Assembly: GCA_036971715.1 (NCBI GenBank)
Contig: JAVHJL010000012.1
Span: 1,302,001-1,366,000 of the forward strand
Direction of reading: 5' to 3'
Length of the DNA: 64,000 nt
Origin: Arthrobotrys musiformis
Taxonomy: Eukaryota; Ascomycota; Orbiliomycetes; Orbiliales; Orbiliaceae
The notes under the pieces: generated by a model
Told to the model about the DNA's origin: nothing
Seen by the model: only the letters and a program-made list of their open reading frames with translations
The model's database searches: none
Program-made: the position numbers and the translations under genes
Shown here: positions 1 to 9,973 of the stretch, one piece after another
How the letters are laid out: every line of letters starts with the position of its first letter
Position numbering within the stretch: position 1 is the stretch's first letter

Positions 1-206
1 ACTTGTTTTATCGTATTCTGTTTTATATGAGTTCGTGCTTCTATGCCACGTATTCGTTATGATCAACTTATGCAATTTTGTTGAACAGTTCTTTTACCTA
101 TTTTATTTGCTTTTATTTCCGTGTATTTTATATTCTTTTGATTCATTAGCTGTAAGTTTTTAATTTCTTATTTTTTTTACATATAATAAAAGAATAATAA
201 TCCTTT

Positions 207-237
207 ATTATCACCCGCTGTATCAGCGGGTGATAAT
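207..237. repeat. Perfect 14-bp-stem hairpin in mitochondrial block
   Basis: A 14-bp stem (207-220 and 224-237) encloses a TAT loop, with a GC-rich core CACCCGCTG in very AT-rich DNA. It resembles the double-hairpin or GC-cluster elements of fungal mitochondrial genomes. A weaker hairpin, ACCATCGG with CGGTGGT, lies at 435-452. Confidence 0.7.
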
Positions 238-795
238 CATTGTAATGGAGGGTAGTAGTATAAGGGTTTTCTTGATAATTAATAGTTAATTATAAATATT
301 ATAAAGATTAAAGTTTATTTATAATGATTTTATATTTATTAGATATATTATTGAGTAATTATTAAAAACATGTAATTTAAATGTTTTTTATTTTATTATT
401 CAACCCTTTTGTTGTTGTTTTAAAAAAAAATAATAACCATCGGCTCGGTGGTAATATTTGTTTTGAACCATTAATATAGTGGTTTTCATAAATCGTGCTT
501 AGTTTGGTAGAATATCTCTTCTCATTATTAATTAAGATATTAATTTTATATAATTAAATATACAATAATATATTTAAAATATTATATAAGGTTAGTCACA
601 AATTGGTTAAGGTGTAATTTTAATTTTTATATTAAATAATATAATAATTATTTTATATCTAATTATTAGTTATAAGGGGGAAATTTCGGTTTTATCTTAT
701 TAATAAATAAATAAATATAAAAAAATCTTTCTTAATTTTGTATCTGCTTATTTATGGTTCGTATATTCTTTTTATTTAATTAGAAATAAATATCT

Positions 796-1083
796 TTGAT
801 ATTTAGATTTATTTCAGGATTTTATAATAATGAAGATAATAGATTAAATTCTTTAGATAAAAATTTGTTTAACAATCCTAAAAGATCTTTCCATACAATT
901 TCTAATAATTTAAATATTTATCAACGATGTTTTCCTTTAAATTCATATAATAGATATTGGTTTTATAATCAAAAATTAAATAATAATATTAGATTATTTT
1001 CTTTTGTTTCGGATGATGTTTTAGATTTATGTAATAAAAATCCTAATCTAAACAGTTTATTTAATTCAGCCATATATACATAA
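796..1083 (+). CDS. Unrecognised mitochondrial-type ORF
   Basis: A 95-codon frame rich in Asn, Phe, Tyr and Ile opens at a TTG and ends in TAA. I do not recognise a family. Together with the next ORF it converges on the polymerase from the other side. Linear fungal mitochondrial plasmids often have convergent polymerase genes, so this could be the decayed tail of the partner gene, but no polymerase motif is visible. It may equally be chance reading of AT-rich DNA. Confidence 0.3.
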   Translation: MIFRFISGFYNNEDNRLNSLDKNLFNNPKRSFHTISNNLNIYQRCFPLNSYNRYWFYNQKLNNNIRLFSFVSDDVLDLCNKNPNLNSLFNSAIYT

Positions 1084-1184
1084 TTTCAAACTTTCATTTT
1101 TACTAGTTTACCTATAGAGAAATATTTCTTTGATTAAAATTTTTATTTTTTTCAAATTCTTTTATTTTTCTATTATATTGTAAT

Positions 1185-1367
1185 TTGGAATATATTCTTT
1201 ATAAAAATTTTGTTTGGAAAAGTTCTTTTTCTAATTTAAAAGAACATGAAGCTGATCAAATCAACCTTCAATTTGAAAATTATATTAGAGTATTGATTGA
1301 AGAAAATATTTATTATATAAATCAAATTGAAAATATTCTTATAGATTATGGATGTTATATCCAATAA
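1185..1367 (+). CDS. Unrecognised short mitochondrial-type ORF
   Basis: About 60 codons from a TTG to TAA, with a plausible mixed composition (charged and aromatic residues in the second half). It ends 30 bp before a perfect palindrome that could terminate or process its transcript. No family is recognised; it could be the C-terminal remnant of a larger plasmid gene entering from the left. Confidence 0.25.
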   Translation: MEYILYKNFVWKSSFSNLKEHEADQINLQFENYIRVLIEENIYYINQIENILIDYGCYIQ

Positions 1368-1397
1368 ATTAAATAAACTTATTTGATTAAGTTTTTT

Positions 1398-1419
1398 AAC
1401 CATCAGTTAACTGATGGTT
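1398..1419. terminator. 22-bp perfect palindrome between convergent mitochondrial ORFs
   Basis: AACCATCAGTTAACTGATGG and its last two bases form a perfect palindrome followed by a run of T. It lies exactly between the plus-strand ORF ending at 1367 and the minus-strand polymerase ending at 1519, so a termination or processing role is inferred from position. Confidence 0.5.
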
Positions 1420-1471
1420 TTTTTTCCTATAATCATGAATCCCTATAAACATCATACTTATAATGAAAAAA

Positions 1472-1495
1472 AACCAAGTGTTAAAACACTTGGTT
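1472..1495. terminator. 11-bp-stem hairpin at 3' end of RNA polymerase
   Basis: AACCAAGTGTT (1472-1482) pairs with AACACTTGGTT (1485-1495) across a two-base loop, only 23 bp past the minus-strand polymerase stop. With 1398-1419 it makes two adjacent hairpins in the convergent intergenic space. Confidence 0.5.
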
Positions 1496-1518
1496 CAAAA
1501 AATTAACTTAATAATTTT

Positions 1519-3510
1519 TTATCCGATTAAATATTTAGAATTTAATACACATTCTTTAATATCATAATCAATTTTAAAATAAGGTTTTTCAGGAATTGAT
1601 ATTTTTTTACCCAAACCTATACAAACATTATTTTCATCAATAGAATATCCTAATTTAGAGATATATTCTAAAATAAAATCATGAAATTCATTGATAAAAT
1701 TTTGATCTTTATAAATATGTAAAAAAGCTACTTTAACTTCATATGATAATAATTCTATATTATTTGCTTGAGAACTAAAAGAATCATGAATAGTTGAAAT
1801 ATCAATATTATGATTGTTTTTAATTAAATTATTAATTAAAATTGATATATTAGAAGCATCCATTGAATGAACAATATTAGGAACTATACTTTGATTTTGT
1901 TGTTTTATATCAACTAAATTTGTTGGTTTTGAAAGTGTAATAGATTTAGTTCTATGACTTATCATGGTTTTATAAGTATAAGGTTCTGTTTTTATATATT
2001 TTTGTTCAATAATTAAACCTGAAGGTGTTTTTCATACAACTCCTATATCTAATTTCAATTTATGTAAAAATTTGTTAATATTTTTTAAATATTTTACAAA
2101 TACTTCTAAATTAACATGTTGTTCATATAAAACACTATGAATAATACCACTTAATTCCCTAATTGATTCAATATTGAAATAAACAGTATATTCAATATCA
2201 GGATTTATATATTTTTTATCTAATGTAAACAATCTTTTTTTGTTTTCTACAACATCTGTTAAATTAAAAAAATCAGAAATTAATTGAGATTTAATTCCAT
2301 CTTTAGTAACACCATAAGATATAGTCATAATACCTCTTTTAATAAATTTTCTATCTATATTAATTTTACTAAGATTGAAGTAATTATTACTATTTTCAAT
2401 AGATTTACTTATTTTAGCTTTAATAAATGTAATCATTGTAGAATAAATATCTTCTGGAATATCATTATCACTAGATTTATATATATTAACTCTTTTGGCT
2501 AATCCTATATCATTAATCATTGATGAAAGATGCTGTAATCCCATTACATGTTGCATCTATGTAAATAGGAAGATTTGATTTAAAATTTAAAGGATTTTCA
2601 AGATATTTTTTCATTTCTAATGATGAAGCTAAGGATAATAAAATATTTTTACCATTTAATCAAAAATTATTGTCAATATCTATTATTTTATCAATATTAT
2701 CATCAACCCATTTTATTTTATCAATGTTAGATATTTTATCATATCCATAACACGATGCTATGTATAATTTAAGTGATTTAAGACCAGATTCGTTTAATAC
2801 AAAACCTTTTTTAAATAGAAGAAGAGATTTTATTAATTCACTACCTTGGAATGAAAAACTTGGTGTTGAAGTATATAATCTTCCTCTAAAATCTATAAAT
2901 ACAGGGAAAAAAAGATCTGAATTACGATATAATATAGCATTTGTTAATATAATTCTATCTATATATGATTTAGTATTATGTTTTAAAATAGATTTAACTA
3001 AAGATTTTTCTTTTTTAGATATTAATTTCATAATATTAGATGTTTCTGGGTGAATATTTAATAATATTAAATCATCTAAGATACCAAGATTAATATTCTT
3101 TAATATTATTTTTAGAACATCTTTATTTATTATATAATTTATAGATTGAATATAATTAATAGTATTTACAATATGATCATTGTATAATTTTGTTAATCCT
3201 TTATTTTTAGGGTTTGATTGAATAAATTTATTCTTTTTAAAATTCTGAGATAAAAAACCACCTTGTTTTATAATTTTATACTCATTTTTAGTAATAGAAA
3301 TTTCCCAATCATCAGGAGAGCAAACCATTGGATATGTCGAATCATCATTACTTAAATAATTTATTATTTTTTCATCTAAATTATCAGCTGGTATTAATTG
3401 AGCAATAGTATGTTCTTTATTAATTATTTCGTTTTCGATAGAAAATAATCCTGATCTATCGCTAAAAAATAAAACTAATTTAAAACCTAATTTAATATAA
3501 TACTCCTCCG
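1519..3510 (-). pseudogene. Mitochondrial-plasmid single-subunit (T7-type) RNA polymerase, frameshifted
   Basis: This is the catalytic part of a T7-family RNA polymerase of the kind carried by linear fungal mitochondrial plasmids. In gene order one sees PMVCSPDDWE, the DFRGRLY segment, motif A DATCNG near 2545-2556, motif B (K-x4-RG-x-MT-x2-YG, about 2320-2350), an HSMDASN segment and the IHDSF motif near 1790. Standard translation breaks at TGA codons 2660-2662 and 2032-2034. Both fit Trp; the second sits in a V-W-K-T-P context typical of the family. A +1 frameshift in a CCC run (2540-2542), right after motif A, is not explained by the code. The frame is open upstream to about 3510, so the N-terminal domain is missing. 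The gene cannot be expressed from the nucleus as it stands. Confidence 0.85.
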
Positions 3511-3574
3511 AGTATCTAAAGGTTGAAGTCTCTGGATTAATTCCCCTATGCGATATGAGATAGGAAATATCTGA

Positions 3575-3955
3575 TTATCCTATAGCTGAATTTTCCATAA
3601 TATAAATAGTTAGTCTTATATTAGTAAAACCGTATTTATTTAAATATCTAAGAACTCTACGTTCTTTAGTTTTTAAAATAGATGGCATAAAATATGAACA
3701 TATACGATTATATAAATTTATTGAATGACCAACATAAATATTTTTTTCATCTAATGTTTCCCAAATATAAACACCTTTTTGTTTTTTTGCTACTTTAGCT
3801 ATAATATCTCTGTTATTATAAGGATCTTCTACTAAAACTTTAGTATAATTATATTTAGTATTTAAAGGATCTTTTTGGTTATTTTCATTTCCTATTTTTA
3901 CTAGTGAGTGAAAATTTTTCACTCTAGTAACTGATATATTTATTTGCTTTTCTTT
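3575..3955 (-). CDS. cox1-intron GIY-YIG homing endonuclease
   Basis: The frame continues directly from the cox1 exon, as is common for intron ORFs translated as fusions with the upstream exon. The module is clear: GVYIW, then IYVGHS, then LYNR and a C-terminal basic stretch. These are the GIY and YIG strands and the catalytic Arg region of GIY-YIG nucleases. Such enzymes cut intron-less cox1 alleles and spread the group I intron. The ORF stops at 3575 soon after the nuclease core, so the C-terminal DNA-binding part is short or lost. The polymerase gene begins within 70 bp on the same strand, which suggests a rearrangement inside the intron. Confidence 0.85.
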   Translation of the reverse strand, partial: KEKQINISVTRVKNFHSLVKIGNENNQKDPLNTKYNYTKVLVEDPYNNRDIIAKVAKKQKGVYIWETLDEKNIYVGHSINLYNRICSYFMPSILKTKERRVLRYLNKYGFTNIRLTIYIMENSAIG

Positions 3956-4110
3956 GACCATAAAGAAAATCATAAGGATAGCGTGCGCAGTAACGATACT
4001 ATTGTAAAGTTGATTATCCGCCATGTACTGTACACCAGGTCCTGATAATTCTAATCTAATAAGAACAGACATACCAGTTCCAACTAAACCAGAAAATAAA
4101 GCAAAAATTA
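3956..4110 (-). pseudogene. cox1: cox1 exon fragment (cytochrome c oxidase subunit 1)
   Basis: The translation contains IFALFSGLVGTGMSVLIR and LELSGPGVQYMADNQLYN, then the segment ending ILMIFFMV. This is a very conserved N-proximal part of subunit 1, the haem-copper core of complex IV. Only about 50 residues remain: the 5' side is cut at the junction near 4110 and the 3' side ends at the intron site after FFMV. In a nuclear location it would be a non-functional copy. Confidence 0.93.
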
Positions 4111-4188
4111 AGCGAAGAACACGAGGTGGATAGGGTCACGTAGTGGAGGTTTATGTTGGTTTGCATGGTAACCTTGAGCGCCGTTTGC

Positions 4189-4357
4189 AACAATTATAAC
4201 AATTATAACAATTATAACAATTATAACAATTATAACAATTATAACAATTATAACAATTATAACAATTATAACAATTATAACAATTATAACAATTATAACA
4301 ATTATAACAATTATAACAATAACAATTATAACAATCATAACAATCATAACAATCATA
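4189..4357 (+). repeat. 9-bp satellite array (AACAATTAT)n, array 1
   Basis: About 15 perfect 9-bp units, then a degraded tail with AACAATCAT variants. It begins about 76 bp after the mitochondrial junction and ends about 290 bp before the Myb-like gene. Poly-Asn/Tyr or poly-Ile/Val ORFs drawn across it are artefacts of a unit length divisible by three. Confidence 0.97.
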
Positions 4358-4650
4358 GCTGATATGGTAAATTAAAATTTCTGATCTTGTACCTCTCAGC
4401 TGCAGGCTTTAGATCTAGGAACCTTTGAGCTTCCCCACTGGCAGGTCACCGCCCGAATTTCCTAACTAGCAACCGCTCCAAACTGTGAGCCAACTCGAAG
4501 AATAAATATATCTCGGCTTTCTAATCCAGGGGTTAATCACTCAATACACCGAATCAAACCAAGGAAGCGATTCTCGTCTCAAGAAGCCAAACATTCTGCA
4601 TCACCCAAGAACATACAAAGAATTTATAGCTCGGGACCTCCTTCCAACCA

Positions 4651-5652
4651 ATGGACGCGGTCTCTTCCAACGTTCTTCCAAGCCCCTCCAGTCGTTGCGA
4701 GCCAGATAATTCGACGCCTCAGATAGCGCCCTCAAGCCTATACAGCTCCAGCCCCACAGTATTGAGTGCCTGCGTCGGAAATGGCTCTACGCACTTACAG
4801 AGTCAAATATCGCAATACAATCCCCCCCTAAACTCTGTTTTGGAAAGCCATGCCAGGTTTCCATCAAACTTTTCATGCGCCTACCCAGACATGTTGGTAC
4901 CTCCAACCAGCGATCGAACCCGTCCCAGTTCTGCCCTAAAATCTAACATAAGAACGGTCTTTAAACCGTCTGAGAGCAACGAAGAATCTCGTATTGCCTA
5001 TGCGCAGAGCTCCCCCGGTGCGGCACCATTGGGCGGCGATATCAAGGGGGGCTTGGAATCCACCCACTTTAAGCACAACTATAGCCCGTACCAAAAGAAC
5101 CATTTTGGGCCCGCTCCCCAAACAATGTGTTCAATCACGTTGCCCACTATGGCGCCGATTAATCCAAAACCACATACTACCGAGGATACGTACTTCGCCC
5201 CTCGCGTCGCTCATCTTGACGGTTTTCTACCTCAGCAGCCCCATTCGCAAGAGTTTTCGATGGGACTCTTTGGACAGTCGAGCGGCCATACTTACGGTTA
5301 TAACTTGATGGAGCGCGAGTGCGGTCTCACGGACAGTTATGAGCATTCGACAGCCCTAGACAATGTGGCGACGCCCGGGTCGGTCAAACGTCACAAGCCT
5401 TCCAGGAAACAGCCATGGCAGCCCTCCGATGACGACGAGTACCTTATCAAACTCAAGTGCGAGTACCAACTTCCCTGGAAAGAAATCATAGTACGTTTCA
5501 AGGAAGAAGGGCGAGGCAGTCACCGTGCACCGGCTTTGCAAATGCGTCTCAAAAGGATCACGGATCGACTCATGCTGTCTTCAGGAGATTCAAACAAGCA
5601 CCGTCTCCTCAGACAATACAGGCAACATCGAGTGCGTACCAAAACGTCTTAA
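4651..5652 (+). CDS. Myb/SANT-like domain protein
   Basis: An intact single-exon ORF of 333 aa from a clear ATG. Residues 1-245 are Ser/Pro-rich and probably disordered. The C-terminal part (about 246-315) begins with a basic segment and has W-x-P-S-D-D-D-E-Y-L-I, then P-W-K-E-I and a final basic helix. That spacing of aromatic residues matches Myb/SANT-like helix-turn-helix domains found once per protein in many ascomycete transcription factors. It is likely a nuclear DNA-binding protein; targets are unknown. Codon use is balanced and no lesions are seen, in contrast to many neighbours. A satellite array sits in its upstream region. Confidence 0.75.
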   Translation: MDAVSSNVLPSPSSRCEPDNSTPQIAPSSLYSSSPTVLSACVGNGSTHLQSQISQYNPPLNSVLESHARFPSNFSCAYPDMLVPPTSDRTRPSSALKSNIRTVFKPSESNEESRIAYAQSSPGAAPLGGDIKGGLESTHFKHNYSPYQKNHFGPAPQTMCSITLPTMAPINPKPHTTEDTYFAPRVAHLDGFLPQQPHSQEFSMGLFGQSSGHTYGYNLMERECGLTDSYEHSTALDNVATPGSVKRHKPSRKQPWQPSDDDEYLIKLKCEYQLPWKEIIVRFKEEGRGSHRAPALQMRLKRITDRLMLSSGDSNKHRLLRQYRQHRVRTKTS

Positions 5653-6389
5653 AACTCACAACCATATAGCTATGTGTATGCTTCGCCACTCCTACAGATT
5701 GTAAATCCGCATATCGAAGTTCCCCCATATCTATTTTCGAATTTGCAGGTATTGTGCTTGATGCTCCCTCATTTATAGTGCCTTTTAGTCCTCTATCTTT
5801 GCCCCAGTCGTAAGAATATATGCATGGGGCCCATAAATTCATACGTCAAGTAAATTCAGAGTATCGTTGAATTCAGCGAACCTGGGATGCACAGCGAACA
5901 TTATTCGCCAGAGATCGGACCGACATTAATATTTCTTAGTAGAATAAATTTAATGAATAGGTTTTATTACCGTTTCGTTCCATGTCATTTCACAGGGTGC
6001 TTGTTCTGGTTCTGTTTGTCTCCCAGAGGAAAGTAAATCTAGAACTCAAGTCCGCCAAAAAACTACCGATTACACATCCGTCTAAAAGGGTCCGAAACTC
6101 CCTGCGCGGGGTAGGGCGGTAAGCTGGCGACTTGGGCCAGAAACGTTACTGGGCCGGCGACTAAGGCAGGTTTGCAGGCGTTGGCCCAAGAACCCAACCA
6201 AATTGCAACCCGTGTTGCCAGTCTCGTAACCAAACTGAGTTGGGGTGGTACGTACGGCGCGAAAAACTTATATAAAATCCTTTTAAAAAAAAAATTTATT
6301 GCCCGGCTGTAAGTCGGGGATCAGCATTACCTCCGCAGTATTAACATAACCTTACTTATTATAATAATATCATACCTATATAAAGGTAG
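5653..6389. other. Gene-free interval
   Basis: No supportable gene. 6100-6240 is GC-rich with scattered GGGC/GGCC words resembling the ends of the GGGCTC repeat family, but the match is too degenerate to call. Confidence 0.5.
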
Positions 6390-6490
6390 CGATGCCCCGG
6401 TGGGGTACGCCGCAATGCGGCAAATTACGATTTTACGGCATTTCTAGAAGGTTCTATAGAACCTACGCTCCTACCTACGCTCCTACCTAC
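6390..6490 (+). mobile_element. LTR-like fragment (copia-associated), copy 1
   Basis: The stretch GGCAAATT, then TTTTACGGCATTTCTAGAAG, then AACCTACGCTCCTACC recurs at 40285-40350 right after a copia RNase H tail, and partly at 16312-16362. I infer a piece of the LTR of that element. CCTACC-rich simple sequence follows to about 6530. Confidence 0.6.
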
Positions 6491-6581
6491 CTACCTGCCT
6501 ACCTACCAGCCTGCGTACGCCGGAACCTACGCCGGAACCTAGGCTAGTGGGCAGGCAGGCTGGTAGGCAGGTCACCTTATC

Positions 6582-6791
6582 ATTTTTATTTTATTTTATT
6601 TTATTTTATTTTATTTTATTTTATTTTATTTTATTTTATTTTATTTTATTTTATTTTATTTTATTTTATTTTATTTTATTTTATTTTATTTTATTTTATT
6701 TTATTTTATTTTATTTTATTTTATTTTATTTTATTTTATTTTATTTTATTTTATTTTATTTTATTTTATTTTATTTTATTTTATTTTATTT
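6582..6791 (+). repeat. Pentanucleotide microsatellite (ATTTT)n
   Basis: About 41 uninterrupted TTTTA units. The predicted FYFIL-type peptide is an artefact. Confidence 0.98.
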
Positions 6792-7250
6792 TTAATAATA
6801 ATAAGGGCAGTCATTGGGCTTTTTGACCCACCTAAACACCCAACAAAAAATTATTTTCTTTAATAAAACCAAATACAATTTGAAGTCAATTATAAAATAA
6901 CAAAAGTATGTAAAATGTTGAAATGATGATGATGTGTAAAGTTGGAAGTGAAAGCTGAATGCCTCGGCCAAGAAAGTATACTTTTTTGCTTTACAAACTT
7001 GAACCTCTGTACTATTTTTGAATAATGAATATTTTAAATAGTTTTGGTCTTTTCTAATCTAAATTTTGTTTGGTTTGGAATAAATATTCAAGTTTAATAA
7101 AATAATTTTTTGTTGGGGCCCGGGTTTTTGGTAAAAAAACCCGGCGTAAAGGTCTACCTATGATTCCTGTACATAGAGTCAAGGATCAGTCGAAAATCAT
7201 ATATTTTAGGAGATGAGACGCCCCAAAAGAAGGACTAAGTTCTTCTCGAT

Positions 7251-8219
7251 ATGTCCGCCGAATGCCAATTGCTTGGGACTGGGTAAGTGGTGCCGTATAT
7301 TCGCTAAATAATGGAAAACAGATTGTAGCGAGGAAATACTTTTCGTCCAAATGTAAAGCCGCTGAATGCGAAGCCGAGTTTAAGTTATTGAAAATGCTAA
7401 ACTCAGAGGAGAAGCCACACCCCCATCTAGTAAAGGTTTTCTGTAAGGGTATGATTACGGCTCGGGGCCGTAAGCGTGAGATTCCTTACTTCGATATGGA
7501 GGCTCTCCATCTTGACTCGAGCGCATTCTTCCAATGGCACAAGTCAGCACCAGGCCAGATCTTTGAAAGTATGGAACATTTATTTAGCGGCCTCGCTTAT
7601 ATCCATTCCAGGGGTATCGTACACGCGGATATAAAACCCTGTAACCTTCTCATCGGGTCCGATAATATTCTTAAAATATGTGATTTCGGACTGGCTTTAG
7701 ATTTCACAAAGATAAGCAATGGTAAGGTTATGCAATGAAATATAATCGGTATCAGAAGCTAAGTGCCTTTGCTGAAGACATGTGTCACAAGCTTGTGACT
7801 TTACCTTACCGCGCTCCAGAGCTTTTAAAGCACTACGATGATAAACTTCACCGACATGAATACCAAAAACAACTTAAGTTGTACCACAAGCAAATCAATG
7901 GGAAAATAGATGTGTGGGCAGCGGGGTGCACTATTTTGGAGTGGGTTACAGGGGAGATATTTCTGAATGGCATGTTTGAGGTCAGGCAGGGCAGCTTCGG
8001 GACCAGCGGGGCCGCGTCAAAATCAAAGTAGAACCATTCCAAAGAAAGAAATTCAAAGACATAAAAAAGGTGCTTTCTCAATGTCTAACCATTGATCCGG
8101 GAAAAAGGCCTACTGCTGAAAACATCCTCAGCACCTTGGAAATGATAAAGAAGGAAGGAAGAGGACAAAGAATCGCGCATGGCCTGCAAGGCCAAAAACC
8201 TAATGTATTAGTTGTGTAG
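7251..8219 (+). pseudogene. Serine/threonine protein kinase, frameshifted
   Basis: A eukaryotic protein kinase domain. From ATG 7251 the frame reads into the glycine loop (LLGTG) and hits TAA at 7284. One base is missing there, because SGAVYS continues in the next frame at 7286. Further on are VARK (ATP-binding Lys), HADIKPCN (catalytic loop, HRD changed to HAD), DFG, LPYRAPE and, at 8080-8110, QCLTIDPGKRPT. A 56-bp intron (7722-7777, GTAAGG...AAG) restores the frame between DFG and APE. A second frame change lies at about 7985-8027. The frame then runs to TAG 8217-8219. Short length (about 290 aa) suggests a stand-alone domain. Family cannot be assigned. It is a pseudogene unless the indels are sequencing errors. 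Confidence 0.75.
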
Positions 8220-8600
8220 GAGGGTTGGGGTACTAGTAGTGCTTAGTGTTGCAAATTTTTTATTTAGTATTAATGCAGGGGTAGGGTGGTGCTGCCCAGG
8301 AGACAATGCAGGGGTCGAAAAGCCCATATAATTTTTTTTTACAAAATAAAATTATAACTTTTATTTAGAAAAGATCAGCAAAATATTTGTGTTGCATCTA
8401 GTGCATCCGAAGGCAGGCAGGAAGGCAACTGCCTGCCTTCGGATTTCTATTAAGGGACATACTATTTCAGTACCTATAGTATTTTCCCTATTTTCGTACC
8501 CCTCCACTATAACAAAAATTTACAAATGAAAAACTTTTCAAAGTAATAAACAAAACTAGTTTCGAATTCGGGTGCTGATAGGGGCAGAGTACCCCGCTAC
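8220..8600. other. Gene-free interval with GGCAGGCAGG words
   Basis: No gene. Contains a CCGAAGGCAGGCAGGAAGGC / GCCTGCCTTCGG inverted repeat at about 8406-8442 that could form a hairpin. Confidence 0.5.
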
Positions 8601-8604
8601 AGAG

Positions 8605-8732
8605 GTTATAACAATTATAACAATTATAACAGTTATAACAATTATAACAATTATAACAGTTATAACAATTATAACAATTATAACAATTATAACAGTTATA
8701 ACAATTATAACAATTATAACAATTATAACAAC
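8605..8732 (+). repeat. 9-bp satellite array 2
   Basis: About 14 units of AACAATTAT with periodic AACAGTTAT variants every three to four units, suggesting a higher-order unit. Confidence 0.97.
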
Positions 8733-8739
8733 ATGTTTG

Positions 8740-9970
8740 GCATCGTTTTCTGCGCCGGGTCACGTTAGGCTCGATGCATCTCTGAACGACGTGCCAACAG
8801 CCACGACCTCCGTTCTTGTGTCGCAACCTTTTTCAATTTTGTGTACGAGGCCATCAACTTCAATCGGCTGCCTGAAGGTTGATGGGGCCAGGCCCGTCCA
8901 GGTTTTGAAAGCTGCAGCGAGTTCAAGGCGGCAAAACCTCGATTGCATATCGAGTGTAGCCTCGACGCCAGACGGAGTAGGCTAGGTCCCCGTGCACACA
9001 GATGTATGCCGGTTGCAAATTTCCTGACGAGTATGACTCTCGATAAAGATGCCAGCCAGGCAAACGCATCAGCTACGAACAACATGGTGATATCATGCAA
9101 CAATGTTCCAGATAAGAAGGTAATATCAATTGATCAATATACCCTATGCCGTCAATCATACAAGGTATGGGTAGTCTGTGGCCCCCGAGAGATGTCAACA
9201 TTAATATTGCATTATACAATGTAATCAAAAACCGTGATCAGCTCGCATGATAGACATCTATCGGTACATACCCATGCACGAGTACCAGCATCGCAAACTT
9301 AAGAGGACTTGGAAGGCTTGGCAATGTTTATTGAACCGATCAAAGAATAGCCTGCCACCGATGCATCGGCAATCGGATCCACTGCATATATTTAACGGGC
9401 CCCTTACGGTTACGTTAATCCTAACGCAACTCAACGCATTATGACCAGCCATCAATCACATACCACACTCACAGCTTAGCTTGATCATTGCAAGCTGATG
9501 TCAATCGGTGCGATCACTCTGAATATCACATTCTAATACGAGCCAGGCAGGCCAGGAAAGGGAAGCTTATAGAGAAATCTCGTATACGCGTATTTATATA
9601 TCTCATTACGACCTTCTTGCTCTACCGGAAACCTCATTGTTGCACGTGTATAGAAGCATACGACTCTATCGCAGGAAAGGTAAGCCCAAGACGACCAAAG
9701 CTAACCCTCATCACCAGCCCCAAGAAAACCAAATTAACATGTTTAGGTTCAACCATTATCTTCCTAATCGATACCAATAGGCCCGCTTTAACAAATCATA
9801 TACTCCGGGCACCAAATACGCCGTTAATATGTCGAGCTCAACCGACGGTCCTGAGGTATGAATACTCCGCCACTAGGAATGCCCTCTTGCGCACGCGACC
9901 ATGTACTCCCACAATTTGAGAAGAGTGCGGATATTCAAACGGAAAGAAGGGACAGAATAAAGAAATAACT
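8740..9970. other. Uncertain interval, no convincing gene
   Basis: Overlapping frames on both strands (for example plus 9488-9919, minus 8765-9103) are open but show no domain, no consistent start and no splice logic. I see nothing I can support. Confidence 0.4.
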
Positions 9971-9973
9971 GCA

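Larger units (their letters stand above)
1..4112. other. Mitochondrial-derived block (NUMT or chimeric join)
   Basis: This segment is strongly AT-rich and uses AT-ending codons. It carries a cox1 fragment, a cox1-intron GIY-YIG ORF and a mitochondrial-plasmid-type RNA polymerase. The polymerase reads through only if TGA is Trp, the code of fungal mitochondria. The cox1 match stops abruptly near 4110-4112 and the sequence beyond has nuclear composition. The block could be a nuclear insertion of mitochondrial DNA or an assembly join; the window alone cannot decide. Confidence 0.85.

Noticed and set aside
1..4112. Bacterial or phage origin for the T7-like polymerase
   Set aside because: AT-rich codon use, TGA as Trp and linkage to a cox1 exon and GIY-YIG intron ORF point to fungal mitochondria.
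4153..4362. Poly-Asn/Tyr and poly-Ile/Val ORFs over the 9-bp arrays (also 8488-8826, 17191-17906, 32528-32777, 60208-60624)
   Set aside because: Frames stay open only because the unit is 9 bp with no stop in four of six frames; composition is pure repeat.
6547..6795. 82-aa Phe/Tyr/Ile-rich ORF
   Set aside because: Entirely a (TTTTA)n microsatellite.
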